Part shown: piece by piece, positions 25,641 to 34,550 of the stretch
Layout: the number at the start of each line of letters is the position of its first letter
Position numbering within the stretch: the stretch's first letter is position 1
Source of the DNA: Dictyobacter formicarum
GTDB lineage: Bacteria; Chloroflexota; Ktedonobacteria; Ktedonobacterales; Ktedonobacteraceae
Direction: 5' to 3'
Length of the DNA stretch: 64,000 bases
Assembly: GCF_016587435.1 (NCBI RefSeq)
Contig: NZ_BNJJ01000014.1
Coordinates: 124,001 to 188,000, forward strand
Translations under genes and position numbers: made by a program
The notes under the pieces: model-generated
What the model saw: only the letters and a program-made list of their open reading frames with translations
Told to the model about the DNA's origin: nothing
Databases searched by the model: none

Positions 25641-26000
25641 GCATTTCTCAAAAGTGGGTTGGTAACAGCGAGCACAAATTGAGTTTAAATGGTGCCCGAT
25701 TTTTTCCTTATTTTCTCATGAACGTCAATAGTTGTGCAAGCGGTTAGCTCTTACGCTGCTCTTCCCTCTCCCTGGTGGCACCGTTAAGCGGCGCCGAAGT
25801 ATTGCCTCTGAAAGATAAATCTTTTATCATGTAAAAAAATACAATCCCGCAGGAAAGGATGAGTATAATCGTATTTACGCAAGATTGAGAATCTGTTTGT
25901 GAAAGCTAACTATAATCATCATATGTAAATCACCAAATTCATTTGCATATAAAAGCTATATAAAAATATGTACCATAACGATAATTTATCACAAAAACAC
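25641..26000. other. AT-rich spacer
   Basis: No gene is seen. GGTGGCACCGTTAAGCGGCG near 25779 looks tRNA-arm-like but no cloverleaf can be drawn. The second half is strongly AT-rich and leads into the promoter at 26001. Confidence 0.35.
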
Positions 26001-26029
26001 TTGCAAATCTCGAAACAATAGTGTATGCT
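26001..26029 (+). promoter_or_regulatory. Promoter of the CxxC zinc protein with a 140-base leader
   Basis: TTGCAA and TATGCT are separated by 17 bases. Transcription would start near 26036, leaving a leader of about 140 bases before the TTG start at 26175. The leader holds several short inverted repeats (GGGTT / AATCCC near 26077) but matches no riboswitch class I know. Confidence 0.6.
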
Positions 26030-26174
26030 TTCAATCGGTATCCAATCTCGGTCTCGCATACAGTGCTCGTCCAGGGTTATAGAATCCCACGCTGGTAGGG
26101 GGACAAATGACTGGTGACAACTGCTAGGATATGGACCCGGAGGATAACCAACATATCACACAGGAGGTCCCTAG

Positions 26175-26480
26175 TTGAACTTCGTTGACAAAACCTTAAA
26201 GTGCCGTGAGTGCGGAACAGATTTCGTGTTCACCGCCGGAGAACAAGAGTTCTACCAGCAAAAGGGTCTGATGAATCAGCCTGGTCGCTGTCCTTCTTGC
26301 CGCTCGGCTCGCCGTCAGGCAGCCGGTGGTTCAGGTAGCCGCGAGCGTGCTCCCCGTGAAATGCACACAGTAATTTGCGCCGAGTGCGGTACCGAAACAC
26401 AGGTGCCATTCTTACCAAAGAATGATCGCCCGGTCTATTGCAGCCCTTGCTACGACAAGGTCCGTGTTGCTCGCGACTAA
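26175..26480 (+). CDS. Small double zinc-ribbon protein (CxxC-x17-CxxC)
   Basis: A 101-residue protein with two zinc sites. The N-terminal one is CREC followed after about 25 residues by CPSC (probable zinc-ribbon type). The second is CAEC-x17-CSPC, the spacing of the CxxC-x17-CxxC family. A basic Arg/Ser linker (RRQAAGGSGSRERAPRE) joins them, suggesting nucleic-acid contact. The start is TTG 26175, seven bases after AGGAGGT; the first residues MNFVDKTLKC fit the family. It has its own strong promoter and terminator, so it is likely abundant. Function in the family is unknown. Confidence 0.85.
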   Translation: MNFVDKTLKCRECGTDFVFTAGEQEFYQQKGLMNQPGRCPSCRSARRQAAGGSGSRERAPREMHTVICAECGTETQVPFLPKNDRPVYCSPCYDKVRVARD

Positions 26481-26590
26481 CTTTACGTTGGTTGCGTGCT
26501 GCGCTCACATTTCTATCTCAGTGTGAAGTGCTCTATTTCTGAGGATTTCCGCTGGTAAGCAATAGGCGCCAGTTTACTGAACTTTTCCCA

Positions 26591-26646
26591 AAAACAAAGA
26601 GGCTTAGTCAAGGTGTGTTCTTGGCTTGGCCTTTCTCTTTTGTTTC
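26591..26646 (+). terminator. Terminator after the CxxC zinc protein
   Basis: An imperfect long stem pairs AAACAAAGAGGCTTAGTCAAG with CTTGGCTTGGCC-TTTCTCTTTTGTTT around GTGTGTT. The 3' arm is T-rich. It lies 110 bases after the stop. Confidence 0.5.
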
Positions 26647-27021
26647 CCCTGACTTTTAGCATCCCCGCAGCGATTCATCCCTATGTGGTATAATTAACTA
26701 CAAAACGATAAAGTATATGTACCGTTTGTGGTGATTGAAGATAAAAATGCCGCAAAGGCCCGTAAAAGGTGAATTTATAGCCTTGTTTTCCTGCCTGAGT
26801 GCCTTCTTTTTACTCCTTCTCCAGCATAAGTGACATTGTACCTGCTTGACAGTCGCTCATTGCTCCTTATAATAGAGAAGTAACATCAGTTTCGCCCAGG
26901 TGTAAGTGTTTCCATATAGAGGACAGCTCTATTGATGGGGACACTTTATTAGTAAAAAGCTACCAACTATCCAGGCAGATATGGGCAGATGGTACAGCAT
27001 GTAGTAGCAGGTATTTAGAGA
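26647..27021 (+). promoter_or_regulatory. Promoter and leader of the first Rel gene
   Basis: At 26846-26851 and 26868-26873, TTGACA and TATAAT are perfect consensus with a 16-base spacer; transcription would start near 26880, giving a leader of about 140 bases. No open frame or strong hairpin is seen in the rest of the spacer. Confidence 0.75.
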
Positions 27022-29469
27022 ATGGCTACCAATTTCGACAAAGTTGCTGATGAGTCTGGCAAATCCAGGGATACTCAGGCGATCATGCCCATGGTGAGGA
27101 CAACGACAACCTGGGGAACGAAAGTAGCGCCCTCTCGGATGACAATTCAAGACTTATTAGATGAAACAAAACACTACCTTACTCCAGAGGATATGGAGAA
27201 AATTCAGCGCGCCTACGATTTAGCAAATCGCGCGCATAAGGGGGCTGTGCGCCGCTCTGGCGAACCCTACATTCAACATCCACTGGAGGTAGCCCTACTG
27301 CTTGCTGGAATGCGTATTGATGCAGATGGTATCGTGTCTGCACTCCTCCATGATGTAGTTGAAGATACTGAATACTCACTTGAGGATCTAAGTGAACAGT
27401 TTGGGCCGGCTGTGGCCAATATAGTGGATGGGGTGACGAAGTTTGACACCCTGGCTGGCAATAAACCTGCCAAACCTTCGGTGGAGGCAAAAGATGCTGC
27501 TCCACCTTCTCTGGTAGATAAGCGGCGCATCCGTACCGAGACGGTGCGTAAGATGCTGCTGGCGATGGCCGAGGATCCCCGTGTCGTGGTGGTGAAGCTG
27601 GCCGATCGCTTGCACAATATGCGGACACTCAGTGCGATGTCGCCAGCACAGCAGCAAAACACGTCGCGCGAGACGAGCGAGATCTATGCTCCCCTGGCTC
27701 GACGCCTGGGTATGTCCATCGTACAGGCCGATCTGGAAGATCTGGCTTTTGGTTATCTGGAACCTGAGAAGTATGTTCAGCTGGCCAGGCAGGTCGAGGA
27801 AGAGGTCAAGCGCCGCCAGCCATTTGTCGATGAAGTCTGCCGCATTTTGCGCGCAGAGATGGGGCGAGCCGGTATTCGGGCCGATGTAATGGCCTGGCAG
27901 AAGCACCTGGCCAGCATTAATCGCAAGCTGGAAGATGTGCCCTCTCAGTTGAATGGTAATGAACTGAGCCAGATCCACGATCTGATCTCGTTCCGCATTC
28001 TGGTCGACTCTGATTATGAATGTTACCTCGCACTGGGCCATATTCACGCTCTCTGGCGACCAAAGGATGGCCGCATTAAAGATTTTATCGCCACTCCTAA
28101 GCTGAATGGTTACCAGTCGCTTCACACGACCGTATTCTGTCTGGACAATCACCTGGCTGAAATTCAAATTCGCACCTATGATATGCAGCGAACCGCTGAT
28201 TATGGGATTGCCAGCTACTGGTTCTTGCGCGAGCGCATGGGCAATATGGATAAAGATAAAGAGCGTGGCGGTGAGCATACTAACGAAAGCACTCCAGGCA
28301 GCTGGCGTCTCTCCTATCGTGAGATGGTGACATGGATTGAGCAGTTGCGGGAATGGCAGCGAGCGCTACCACAGAGTGCCGATGAGTTTGTGGAGGCGGT
28401 GAAGGGTGATATCTTCCAGGAGCAGATTTTTGTCTTTACGCCGCAGGGCGAGGTCAAGGATCTTCCGCGTGGCTCGACGCCCCTGGATATGGCCTATCGT
28501 ATTCATACGGATATTGGTGATCATTGTGCCGGAGCGCGTATCATCACGAATACTGATGATAGTGGTCGCCTGGTGACGCGCCTGGTGCCTCTAGACTACG
28601 AATTAAAGGGTGGCGAGATCGTCGAGATTATGGTCAATCGCACCGTCCACCCGACGCGCGACTGGCTATCGTTCGCGCGTACCGCCGCGGCTCGCAATAA
28701 GATCCGCCGCTATCTCAAGACATATGAGCGCGAGATCAACTTGCAACTGGGCCATGAGCGCCTGGACTTCGCCCTGAAAACCATTGGTTACCAGGCCGGT
28801 GTGGATGAGCAGGTCGAAGGACTGTTGCGCCGCTTTTGCACAGAAGAACCAACGGCCAGCACAACCTTCAAGAAATACGCTACCATTGAAGATATCTATG
28901 TGGCGTTAGGGCGTGAAGATCTACTGGTCGAGCAAGTCCTGAACCTGTTGCAACCCCGGTTGCCGCAATGCGTGGCCTCTGCTACCTCTGAAGGCGAGGG
29001 AGGCCTGTATTTGCAGAAAGATGGCGAGGGCACGCTATTGATTCAACTGGATCGCTTTTGTTGTCCTATTCCAGGCGATCCTATTATTGGTCAGTTGACC
29101 CCGGATCAAGGTGTGGTCGTGCACCGGACCGACTGTGATCTGTTGCGGCGCAATCAAGAGCCACTCTCTAATCTGGTTGAGGTCAACTGGCGACAGATTC
29201 ATCCTATCAGTTACCTGGTGACTATCTCACTGGTAGCCCATGATCGCTCCGGATTATTGCGCGATGTCGCCGCTGTCGTGGCAGATGCCGGGATTAATAT
29301 GGCGTCGGTAACCTCGACCACCACCCCTGCATCCCAAAGAGCTGTGATTACCGCGACCCTGGAGATTTATCCCGGTGAGGGTGAATTAGTAGATCAGATG
29401 GAGCGCATCCTGCGGCGTTTGCGACAGGTAAAAACAGTGGTCAGCGTTGAGCGAGCAATAGGAAAATAA
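27022..29469 (+). CDS. rel: Bifunctional (p)ppGpp synthetase/hydrolase (Rel/SpoT)
   Basis: An 815-residue long RSH protein controlling the stringent response. The hydrolase domain is intact: AHKG, YIQHPLEVA, ALLHDVVEDTE and KLADRLHNMRT supply the HD-domain ligands. The synthetase domain has GRIKDFIATPKLNGYQSLHT and EIQIRT; the RxKD signature is that of bifunctional rather than RelA-type enzymes. The next motif, usually MHxxAExGxAAHW, reads MQRTADYGIASYW, a mild departure. TGS (FVFTPQGEVKDLPRGSTPLD), zinc-finger-like CCPIPGDPIIG and C-terminal ACT domains follow. Residues 1-50 are an unusual extension. It has its own consensus promoter. Confidence 0.94.
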   Translation: MATNFDKVADESGKSRDTQAIMPMVRTTTTWGTKVAPSRMTIQDLLDETKHYLTPEDMEKIQRAYDLANRAHKGAVRRSGEPYIQHPLEVALLLAGMRIDADGIVSALLHDVVEDTEYSLEDLSEQFGPAVANIVDGVTKFDTLAGNKPAKPSVEAKDAAPPSLVDKRRIRTETVRKMLLAMAEDPRVVVVKLADRLHNMRTLSAMSPAQQQNTSRETSEIYAPLARRLGMSIVQADLEDLAFGYLEPEKYVQLARQVEEEVKRRQPFVDEVCRILRAEMGRAGIRADVMAWQKHLASINRKLEDVPSQLNGNELSQIHDLISFRILVDSDYECYLALGHIHALWRPKDGRIKDFIATPKLNGYQSLHTTVFCLDNHLAEIQIRTYDMQRTADYGIASYWFLRERMGNMDKDKERGGEHTNESTPGSWRLSYREMVTWIEQLREWQRALPQSADEFVEAVKGDIFQEQIFVFTPQGEVKDLPRGSTPLDMAYRIHTDIGDHCAGARIITNTDDSGRLVTRLVPLDYELKGGEIVEIMVNRTVHPTRDWLSFARTAAARNKIRRYLKTYEREINLQLGHERLDFALKTIGYQAGVDEQVEGLLRRFCTEEPTASTTFKKYATIEDIYVALGREDLLVEQVLNLLQPRLPQCVASATSEGEGGLYLQKDGEGTLLIQLDRFCCPIPGDPIIGQLTPDQGVVVHRTDCDLLRRNQEPLSNLVEVNWRQIHPISYLVTISLVAHDRSGLLRDVAAVVADAGINMASVTSTTTPASQRAVITATLEIYPGEGELVDQMERILRRLRQVKTVVSVERAIGK

Positions 29470-29797
29470 GGCTCCCGCCAATGCGAGCACTTGGCGTGAG
29501 GGCAGGTGCTCCAGCCCCTGTTTCAGGGTGTATCATCCTCACCCTCACTGTAAGTGGCATCTGCTATAAATGTGCGACAATATATATTGAGCGTTCACGT
29601 GCTGCGCCGACGCAGTGCCTGTGCCTTGTTGTGAGAAGCATGAGCCAAAATCCAACGAGTAACCTGTTGGCACGTATACTGTTGTAGGTTTAAAATTGTA
29701 TAGAGTCATGAATGTATCGTGAATCAATTTGAATACTACGGAGTAAATGATATTCGACAATCCTGCACTGGATATGTCAGATGGCCATAGATGAATT
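29470..29797. other. Spacer between the two Rel genes
   Basis: A hairpin CTCCCGCCAA / TTGGCGTGAG (about 29472-29500) lies just after the first stop and may end that transcript in part. A possible promoter (TTGGCA, 17 bases, TTAAAA near 29668-29696) could serve the second gene. Nothing else is seen. Confidence 0.4.
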
Positions 29798-32272
29798 ATG
29801 ATAGATAGGTCTGTAGAACAACAATTTGTTGAGCCTCCTTATCCACCTGCTATGAAGCAACTGCTTGCGCTGATCAGCCGGTATATGGCGCCAGCCGAAG
29901 TTGACCTCGTAGTGAAAGCCTTTCAACTGACGTTAGAGGCCTGCGAGGACATTCCTGGTACGAGCGCACGTCCAATCCCACCTTTGGAGCAGGCATTGGC
30001 GGTAACGACTATCATGGCACAGATGATGCATGTGGATGCCATTGGAATCGCTGCCGGACTGGTATATGAGGCTGTCGATGCTGAATTATTGATCCACGAC
30101 CAGGTCGAGTATACTTTGGGAGCGGCTACGGCCCGCGTGGTTGAGAGCATGCTGCGCCTGAATATCCTGGAACGTAAAAAGCAGAATGTTGCGACAGGCG
30201 CCATGCTGGCGATTCAAAATCCTCAGCTCTCTTCTTCAAAAAAATCCTATGGCGAGCGTGATGATGATATCATCTCTTCCTCGTTAGAGAATAAGAAGCC
30301 TCGTGTACGTGAAGCGATGAGGCGCCAGCAGGCTGAGACTGTGCGCAAAATGTTCGTGGCAATGGCGGATGATCCACGGGTGGTGTTACTCAAATTGGCA
30401 TATCGACTGCATGCGATGCGTATGATGTGTGAGCCATCCTACGAGGGCGATGCGCAGGAACTGATGACGCTGGCGGAGGAGTCGCGCGAGATTTATGCTC
30501 CCCTGGCCGGTCGCCTGGGTATGTCGCTGGTGGAGAGCGAGCTGCAAGACCTGGCTTTCCAGATTCTAGAGCCTGATCGCTATCTCTGGGTGCGCAATCT
30601 GTTAGATATAGAAACCAAACAATGGCGCTCTTATGTGGATCGGGTGTGCGAGTGGCTGCGGGCCGAGATGGCCTCGATCGGCGTCAAAGCTGATATCTCT
30701 GGGCGCGTCAAACATGCCTATAGCTTTTATAAGAAGATCGCTCGCACTGCCGGTGACTTTGAGGATCTAGAACATCTCAAGGCGGCGGCCGATCTCAGCC
30801 AGATTCATGATCTGCTGGCTTTCCGTATCCTGGTCGATACGACCACGGACTGCTATGTGGCGCTGGGACATGTGCACAGCCTGTGGCGACCCAAAGAGGG
30901 GCGCATCAAAGACTTTATTGCCAACCCTAAGCCCAATGGCTATAGCGCCCTGCACACGACCGTTTTTTGCCTGGATGACCAGCTGGTTGAGATCCAGATC
31001 CGGACTCATGATATGCATGAAACGGCCGAGTATGGTGTGGCTATGCACTGGCATTATAAGGATGTCGGCGACAATGCTTCGGCTTCGGCGAAAGAATTGC
31101 TGACCTGGCTGCGACAGTTGACCGAATGGCAGCAAGACCTGCGTACTGCCAACACCAGCGACACCGAATTCGTGGAAGCGGTCAAGGATGATATTTTCCA
31201 GGAGCAGATCTTTGTCCTGACCCCCAGAGGGGAAGTGAAAGATCTACCTGTTGGTTCGACGCCGTTGGATTTTGCTTACCGCGTCCATTCAAAAGTGGGC
31301 GACCACTGTGCGGGGGCGCGCATTATTGCTTCTGATGGAGGAGATGGCAGCGGTGATCGGCTCATCTCACGTATGGTTTCGCTGGATTACGAGCTGAAAA
31401 ATGGCGAGATTGTGGATATCGTGACCAGCCGCAGTGCCCATCCAACGCGCGATTGGTTGCACTTTGCGCGTACGGCGGCGGCCCGCAATAAGATTCGCCG
31501 CTACCTCAAATTGAATGAGCGCCCGATCAATATTCAAATTGGTGAAGAACGGCTTGAGCGTGAACTGAAGGCCGCCGGTTCTCGGGGAGCGGATGCTATC
31601 ACTGAGGATGCCGAAAATTGGGTCTGCAACAGCATGAACGCTGATTCTTTTGAGGATCTATTGGCGGCCATCGGCTCTGATGATCTCCGACCCCGCGCGG
31701 TTGTTGTCAAGTTGCTCGAATACTGGCAGCGCGAAAATAAGGATACGAAAGAGTCGAAGGAGAGCGATGATACCTTATCCTTGCCTTCGGTCTCAGCCAA
31801 GCAAACGGCGACCGCCCAGCTAGAGGTGGCTGGCGTCAGTGGATTACTTACCCGGCTGGCGAATTGTTGCTATCCTCTGCCCGACGATAACATCGTGGGC
31901 TTTATCAGTCGCGGCAAAGGCGTGATTGTGCATCGCTCTGACTGCCGCAACATTGCGCGTCTGGGCGAACAGGACCGTGAGCGTCTGATTCACGTCAACT
32001 GGTCTGGTATGAGCCAGCAGCCTTATCATGCGCCGATCGTGATTACCGCCCATGACCGTACAGGCATGATTCGTGACGTGGCTACCGTGGTCTCTGATTC
32101 CGGGGCTAACTTGATGTCTATTAACTCCAGCGTCAGTGCTAACCATCAGACGGTCGTTATTATGGCCACGCTAGAGATTGCTGACCTGGATCAGATGCAT
32201 CGCCTCTTCGTGAAACTGGAGAAGGTCAAGGGTGTGATCCATGTAGCACGCGACCTGGGACAGCGCAAATAA
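29798..32272 (+). CDS. Second Rel/SpoT homologue with degenerate hydrolase domain
   Basis: An 824-residue paralogue of the preceding gene with the same domain order. The synthetase half is well kept (GRIKDFIANPKPNGYSALHT, EIQIRT, MHETAEYGVAMHWHYK), as are TGS, CCYPLPDDNIVGF and ACT. The hydrolase half has lost every ligand motif: IQHPLEVA becomes IPPLEQALAV, LLHDVVED becomes LVYEAVDA, and KLADRLHNMR becomes KLAYRLHAMR. A charged Ser/Lys/Asp-rich insertion sits near 145-170. It should therefore make (p)ppGpp but not degrade it, a RelA-like role that arose independently since the RxKD motif is still RIKD. It may also act through hetero-oligomers with its neighbour. Confidence 0.92.
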   Translation: MIDRSVEQQFVEPPYPPAMKQLLALISRYMAPAEVDLVVKAFQLTLEACEDIPGTSARPIPPLEQALAVTTIMAQMMHVDAIGIAAGLVYEAVDAELLIHDQVEYTLGAATARVVESMLRLNILERKKQNVATGAMLAIQNPQLSSSKKSYGERDDDIISSSLENKKPRVREAMRRQQAETVRKMFVAMADDPRVVLLKLAYRLHAMRMMCEPSYEGDAQELMTLAEESREIYAPLAGRLGMSLVESELQDLAFQILEPDRYLWVRNLLDIETKQWRSYVDRVCEWLRAEMASIGVKADISGRVKHAYSFYKKIARTAGDFEDLEHLKAAADLSQIHDLLAFRILVDTTTDCYVALGHVHSLWRPKEGRIKDFIANPKPNGYSALHTTVFCLDDQLVEIQIRTHDMHETAEYGVAMHWHYKDVGDNASASAKELLTWLRQLTEWQQDLRTANTSDTEFVEAVKDDIFQEQIFVLTPRGEVKDLPVGSTPLDFAYRVHSKVGDHCAGARIIASDGGDGSGDRLISRMVSLDYELKNGEIVDIVTSRSAHPTRDWLHFARTAAARNKIRRYLKLNERPINIQIGEERLERELKAAGSRGADAITEDAENWVCNSMNADSFEDLLAAIGSDDLRPRAVVVKLLEYWQRENKDTKESKESDDTLSLPSVSAKQTATAQLEVAGVSGLLTRLANCCYPLPDDNIVGFISRGKGVIVHRSDCRNIARLGEQDRERLIHVNWSGMSQQPYHAPIVITAHDRTGMIRDVATVVSDSGANLMSINSSVSANHQTVVIMATLEIADLDQMHRLFVKLEKVKGVIHVARDLGQRK

Positions 32273-32285
32273 GCCACCCGAAAAC

Positions 32286-32313
32286 GTAGGTGCGCCCCTT
32301 GTGGGCGCTTTTT
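32286..32313 (+). terminator. Intrinsic terminator after the second Rel gene
   Basis: Stem GCGCCC / GGGCGC with loop CTTGT and a following TTTTT tract. The 5' side carries CGTAGGTGCGCCCC, the same sequence as the arms of the hairpins at 4436 and 21647, here reduced to a conventional terminator. Confidence 0.85.
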
Positions 32314-32334
32314 CCTGTTCTGCTCGTTGGTTGA

Positions 32335-32676
32335 TCAGGGAAGCTCGGTTACGACAATCGCGATTTCCATTATCAGGAGCACGCTGCCAATTACCAGGCT
32401 CAGAGTTGCCAGCAGTCTTCCTTCCTTCCACAGGGGTTTGCGGGCCCGATAACGCCCCACAATACCTAGAATTAAGGCCGGCAAAGGACAGATCAGAAAA
32501 AGATAAACCGAGAGATGCACAAAGCCAAGTGGTAGTAATCCTAGTATGGACGACAAATAGGTATCCAGTGAAAAGCAGATACCTGCGATCAAGCATAGGC
32601 TAATGCTGAGATACGCCGTCCAATGGATCCGCGAAGTGTTTTTTTCGCACTCCTTCGGGCACGTTTTACCATCCAT
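32335..32676 (-). CDS. Small DUF4190-like membrane protein
   Basis: A 113-residue protein with a short hydrophilic Cys-containing N-terminus and three hydrophobic segments, the middle one followed by ALILGIVGRYRAR, reminiscent of DUF4190 proteins. Function is unknown. The start is placed at ATG 32676, with GAGGGGAAAG upstream, rather than the longer frame from 32763. It is convergent with the second Rel gene across a terminator. Confidence 0.65.
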   Translation of the reverse strand: MDGKTCPKECEKNTSRIHWTAYLSISLCLIAGICFSLDTYLSSILGLLPLGFVHLSVYLFLICPLPALILGIVGRYRARKPLWKEGRLLATLSLVIGSVLLIMEIAIVVTELP

Positions 32677-32874
32677 ACCAGTATTCTTTCCCCTCTTTAG
32701 ATCAGAATATTGAAGTATAGTTTCTTGGTCGCTGTCACACCTAGCATAACCGCTGATCTCCAAAATGAAAATAGACCAAAGGACTATTTTTAGTACAGTC
32801 GGGTCTATCAGAAGGTCACTGTGATAATGCTCAATGTATAAACGCAGAGGAGAAAGGAAATTTTACGGGCAGCA

Positions 32875-32929
32875 CGAAGTCCTCCGGGAGGAAGCGTCTT
32901 AATAAGATGCACCCTCCCGGAGGACTTCG
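32875..32929. terminator. Hairpin at the end of the sigma factor gene
   Basis: A 16-bp perfect outer stem (CGAAGTCCTCCGGGAG / CTCCCGGAGGACTTCG) encloses a second stem GCGTCTT / AAGATGC. No strong T tract follows on the minus strand. It lies 36 bases beyond the sigma stop. Confidence 0.65.
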
Positions 32930-32964
32930 CACATGTTTTTTGGTATGTTATGTTGCTTTTAAAG

Positions 32965-34200
32965 CTAGCCGCGTAGACGCTCAAGCACTGGTGGTTGGCG
33001 CAGTTTAGCCAGAGCACCGGCCTCGATCTGACGCACACGTTCGCGCGTGATACCTAGCTCACGACCAACTTGTTCTAGTGGATGAGCCTGCCCATTGCCC
33101 AGGCCAAAGCGCAACTGCAATACCAGTTGCTCGCGTGGTGTGAGCACCGATTCCAGCACTCGCTGCACTTCGTCCTTTAATGTCTGTGTGGTTGCCAGTT
33201 CTTCGGGTGAGGCGGATTCGGTATCCGCCAGCACATCGCCCAGCTCCTGCTCTTCGTCTTCGCCAACGGGCAGCTCAAGAGAAACAGGAGCGCCGGGAGC
33301 TGACTGTAATTCAACCATGCGAATTGGATCTAGCCCCGTAGCCTCGGCCAGCTCCATCTCTGTTGGTTCGCGACCAAGTTCCTGTAGCAGCCTCTGGCGT
33401 TCACGGCGAATTCTATTTAATGCCGTATTGACATATACCGGGAGGCGAATGGTGCGCCCCTTATCGGCCACGGCACGACTGATGGCCTGTCGAATCCACC
33501 AGGTTGCATGGGTCGAGAAACGATGTCCACGCCGCCAATCATAGCGCTGCACGGCGCGAATAAGACCGATATTGCCTTCTTGAATCAGGTCTAGCAAGGT
33601 CAAACCACGGCCCACATAGCGTTTGGCGATACTTACCACCAGACGAAGGTTTGCCAGAATGAACTGCTTCATCGCATCGCGATCACCAGCCTCAATCCGT
33701 TTGGCTAATTCGATTTCGCGTTCGTGGGTAATCATAGGAACGCGGCCAATCTCACGCAAGTAGGTCATCACCGCGTCAGATTCGCCTGCGTCAGCGCTAT
33801 TCACCTGGTTCTCATCTTGATCTTCAGAGCGGCGGCGGCGCGGCGCGGGGCGACGAGCCTGTTGCTCTTCACCCGCATGGATGGAAGGAAGATGAATAAG
33901 CGCGTCATTGTCAAGTTCTGCGGTATGCGGCTCCTCATGGATATCGGAATCGGAAAGATCCTCTTCTAAATCCAATGGACCTGTCTCGATATCGAGCGCA
34001 CCGGTATCAATGCCACCCATATTATCTTCCAACTCGTGGTCATCCTTCTCTGTACCAGCCTCCCCATCATCTTCCGATGTATAGTCAAGATCTTTTGAAA
34101 GAAGCTGTTCCACAATATCGAACGGCTTGTCAAGATCTGTGGTATGTGATTTATTTAAGGTAAGCGTTGTTCCCGTCATGGCACGCTTGGTGTCTATCAT
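32965..34200 (-). CDS. RNA polymerase sigma-70 family factor (RpoD/SigA type)
   Basis: A 411-residue sigma-70 factor. Residues 1-120 are acidic and low-complexity in place of a full region 1.1. Region 1.2 is SDAVMTYLREIGRVPMITHE; region 2 has NLRLVVSIAKRYVGRGLTLL and GNIGLIRAVQRYDWRRGHRFSTHATWWIRQAI for -10 recognition; region 3 has RLPVYVNTALNRIRRE; region 4 has LGITRERVRQIEAGALAKLR for -35 recognition. GGAGGG precedes the ATG. It could be the primary sigma factor or a group 2 relative; this window alone cannot decide. The upstream region carries a regular array of TTGTCAA sites. Confidence 0.93.
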   Translation of the reverse strand: MIDTKRAMTGTTLTLNKSHTTDLDKPFDIVEQLLSKDLDYTSEDDGEAGTEKDDHELEDNMGGIDTGALDIETGPLDLEEDLSDSDIHEEPHTAELDNDALIHLPSIHAGEEQQARRPAPRRRRSEDQDENQVNSADAGESDAVMTYLREIGRVPMITHEREIELAKRIEAGDRDAMKQFILANLRLVVSIAKRYVGRGLTLLDLIQEGNIGLIRAVQRYDWRRGHRFSTHATWWIRQAISRAVADKGRTIRLPVYVNTALNRIRRERQRLLQELGREPTEMELAEATGLDPIRMVELQSAPGAPVSLELPVGEDEEQELGDVLADTESASPEELATTQTLKDEVQRVLESVLTPREQLVLQLRFGLGNGQAHPLEQVGRELGITRERVRQIEAGALAKLRQPPVLERLRG

Positions 34201-34451
34201 TGTGCGCCCTCCATGAAAAGTAGTATATCCTAAGCAGCAAGATATCTGTTCGTCGTCAGTCTGGTCCTACACTCAGGGAATTTGAGCCCTTCATCGGACC
34301 ATTCTGTCCGAGCCGAGTGGGAGGAAAATCAATGACATGCAATCAGTCTCTACTAGTAGAAACATCGCCGGTTTGGAAAATATTCCTAGACTCATTGACA
34401 TAATGACGTTCCCCCGATATTTGAATAACAGCGCGTGCAATGTTGCCGGCT

Positions 34452-34495
34452 TTGTCAATCGGGTTGTCAAACAATAATGACAATATTGTTGTCAA
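34452..34495 (-). promoter_or_regulatory. Array of four TTGTCAA sites upstream of the sigma gene
   Basis: TTGTCAA occurs at 34452, 34464 and 34489, with an inverted copy (TGACAAT) at 34478, spaced 11-14 bases apart, about one helical turn. On the minus strand each forward copy reads TTGACAA, so they could be overlapping -35 elements or an operator. They lie about 250-290 bases before the sigma start. The rest of 34201-34550 holds a small hairpin (CGGAC / GTCCG, near 34297-34312) and no gene. Confidence 0.45.
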
Positions 34496-34550
34496 TCAGC
34501 ACAAGGAACTACGTCCTTACCTCAATTATAACGCAAGTCACCCTTTCATT

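Noticed and set aside
25760..26130. tRNA-like segments (GGTGGCACCG, and GGGTTATAGAATCCCA near 26077)
   Set aside because: No acceptor stem or cloverleaf with a T-loop GTTCRAN can be built around them.
27388..28278. 296-codon minus-strand frame inside the first Rel gene
   Set aside because: Shadow frame with no family features; the Rel protein occupies this region.
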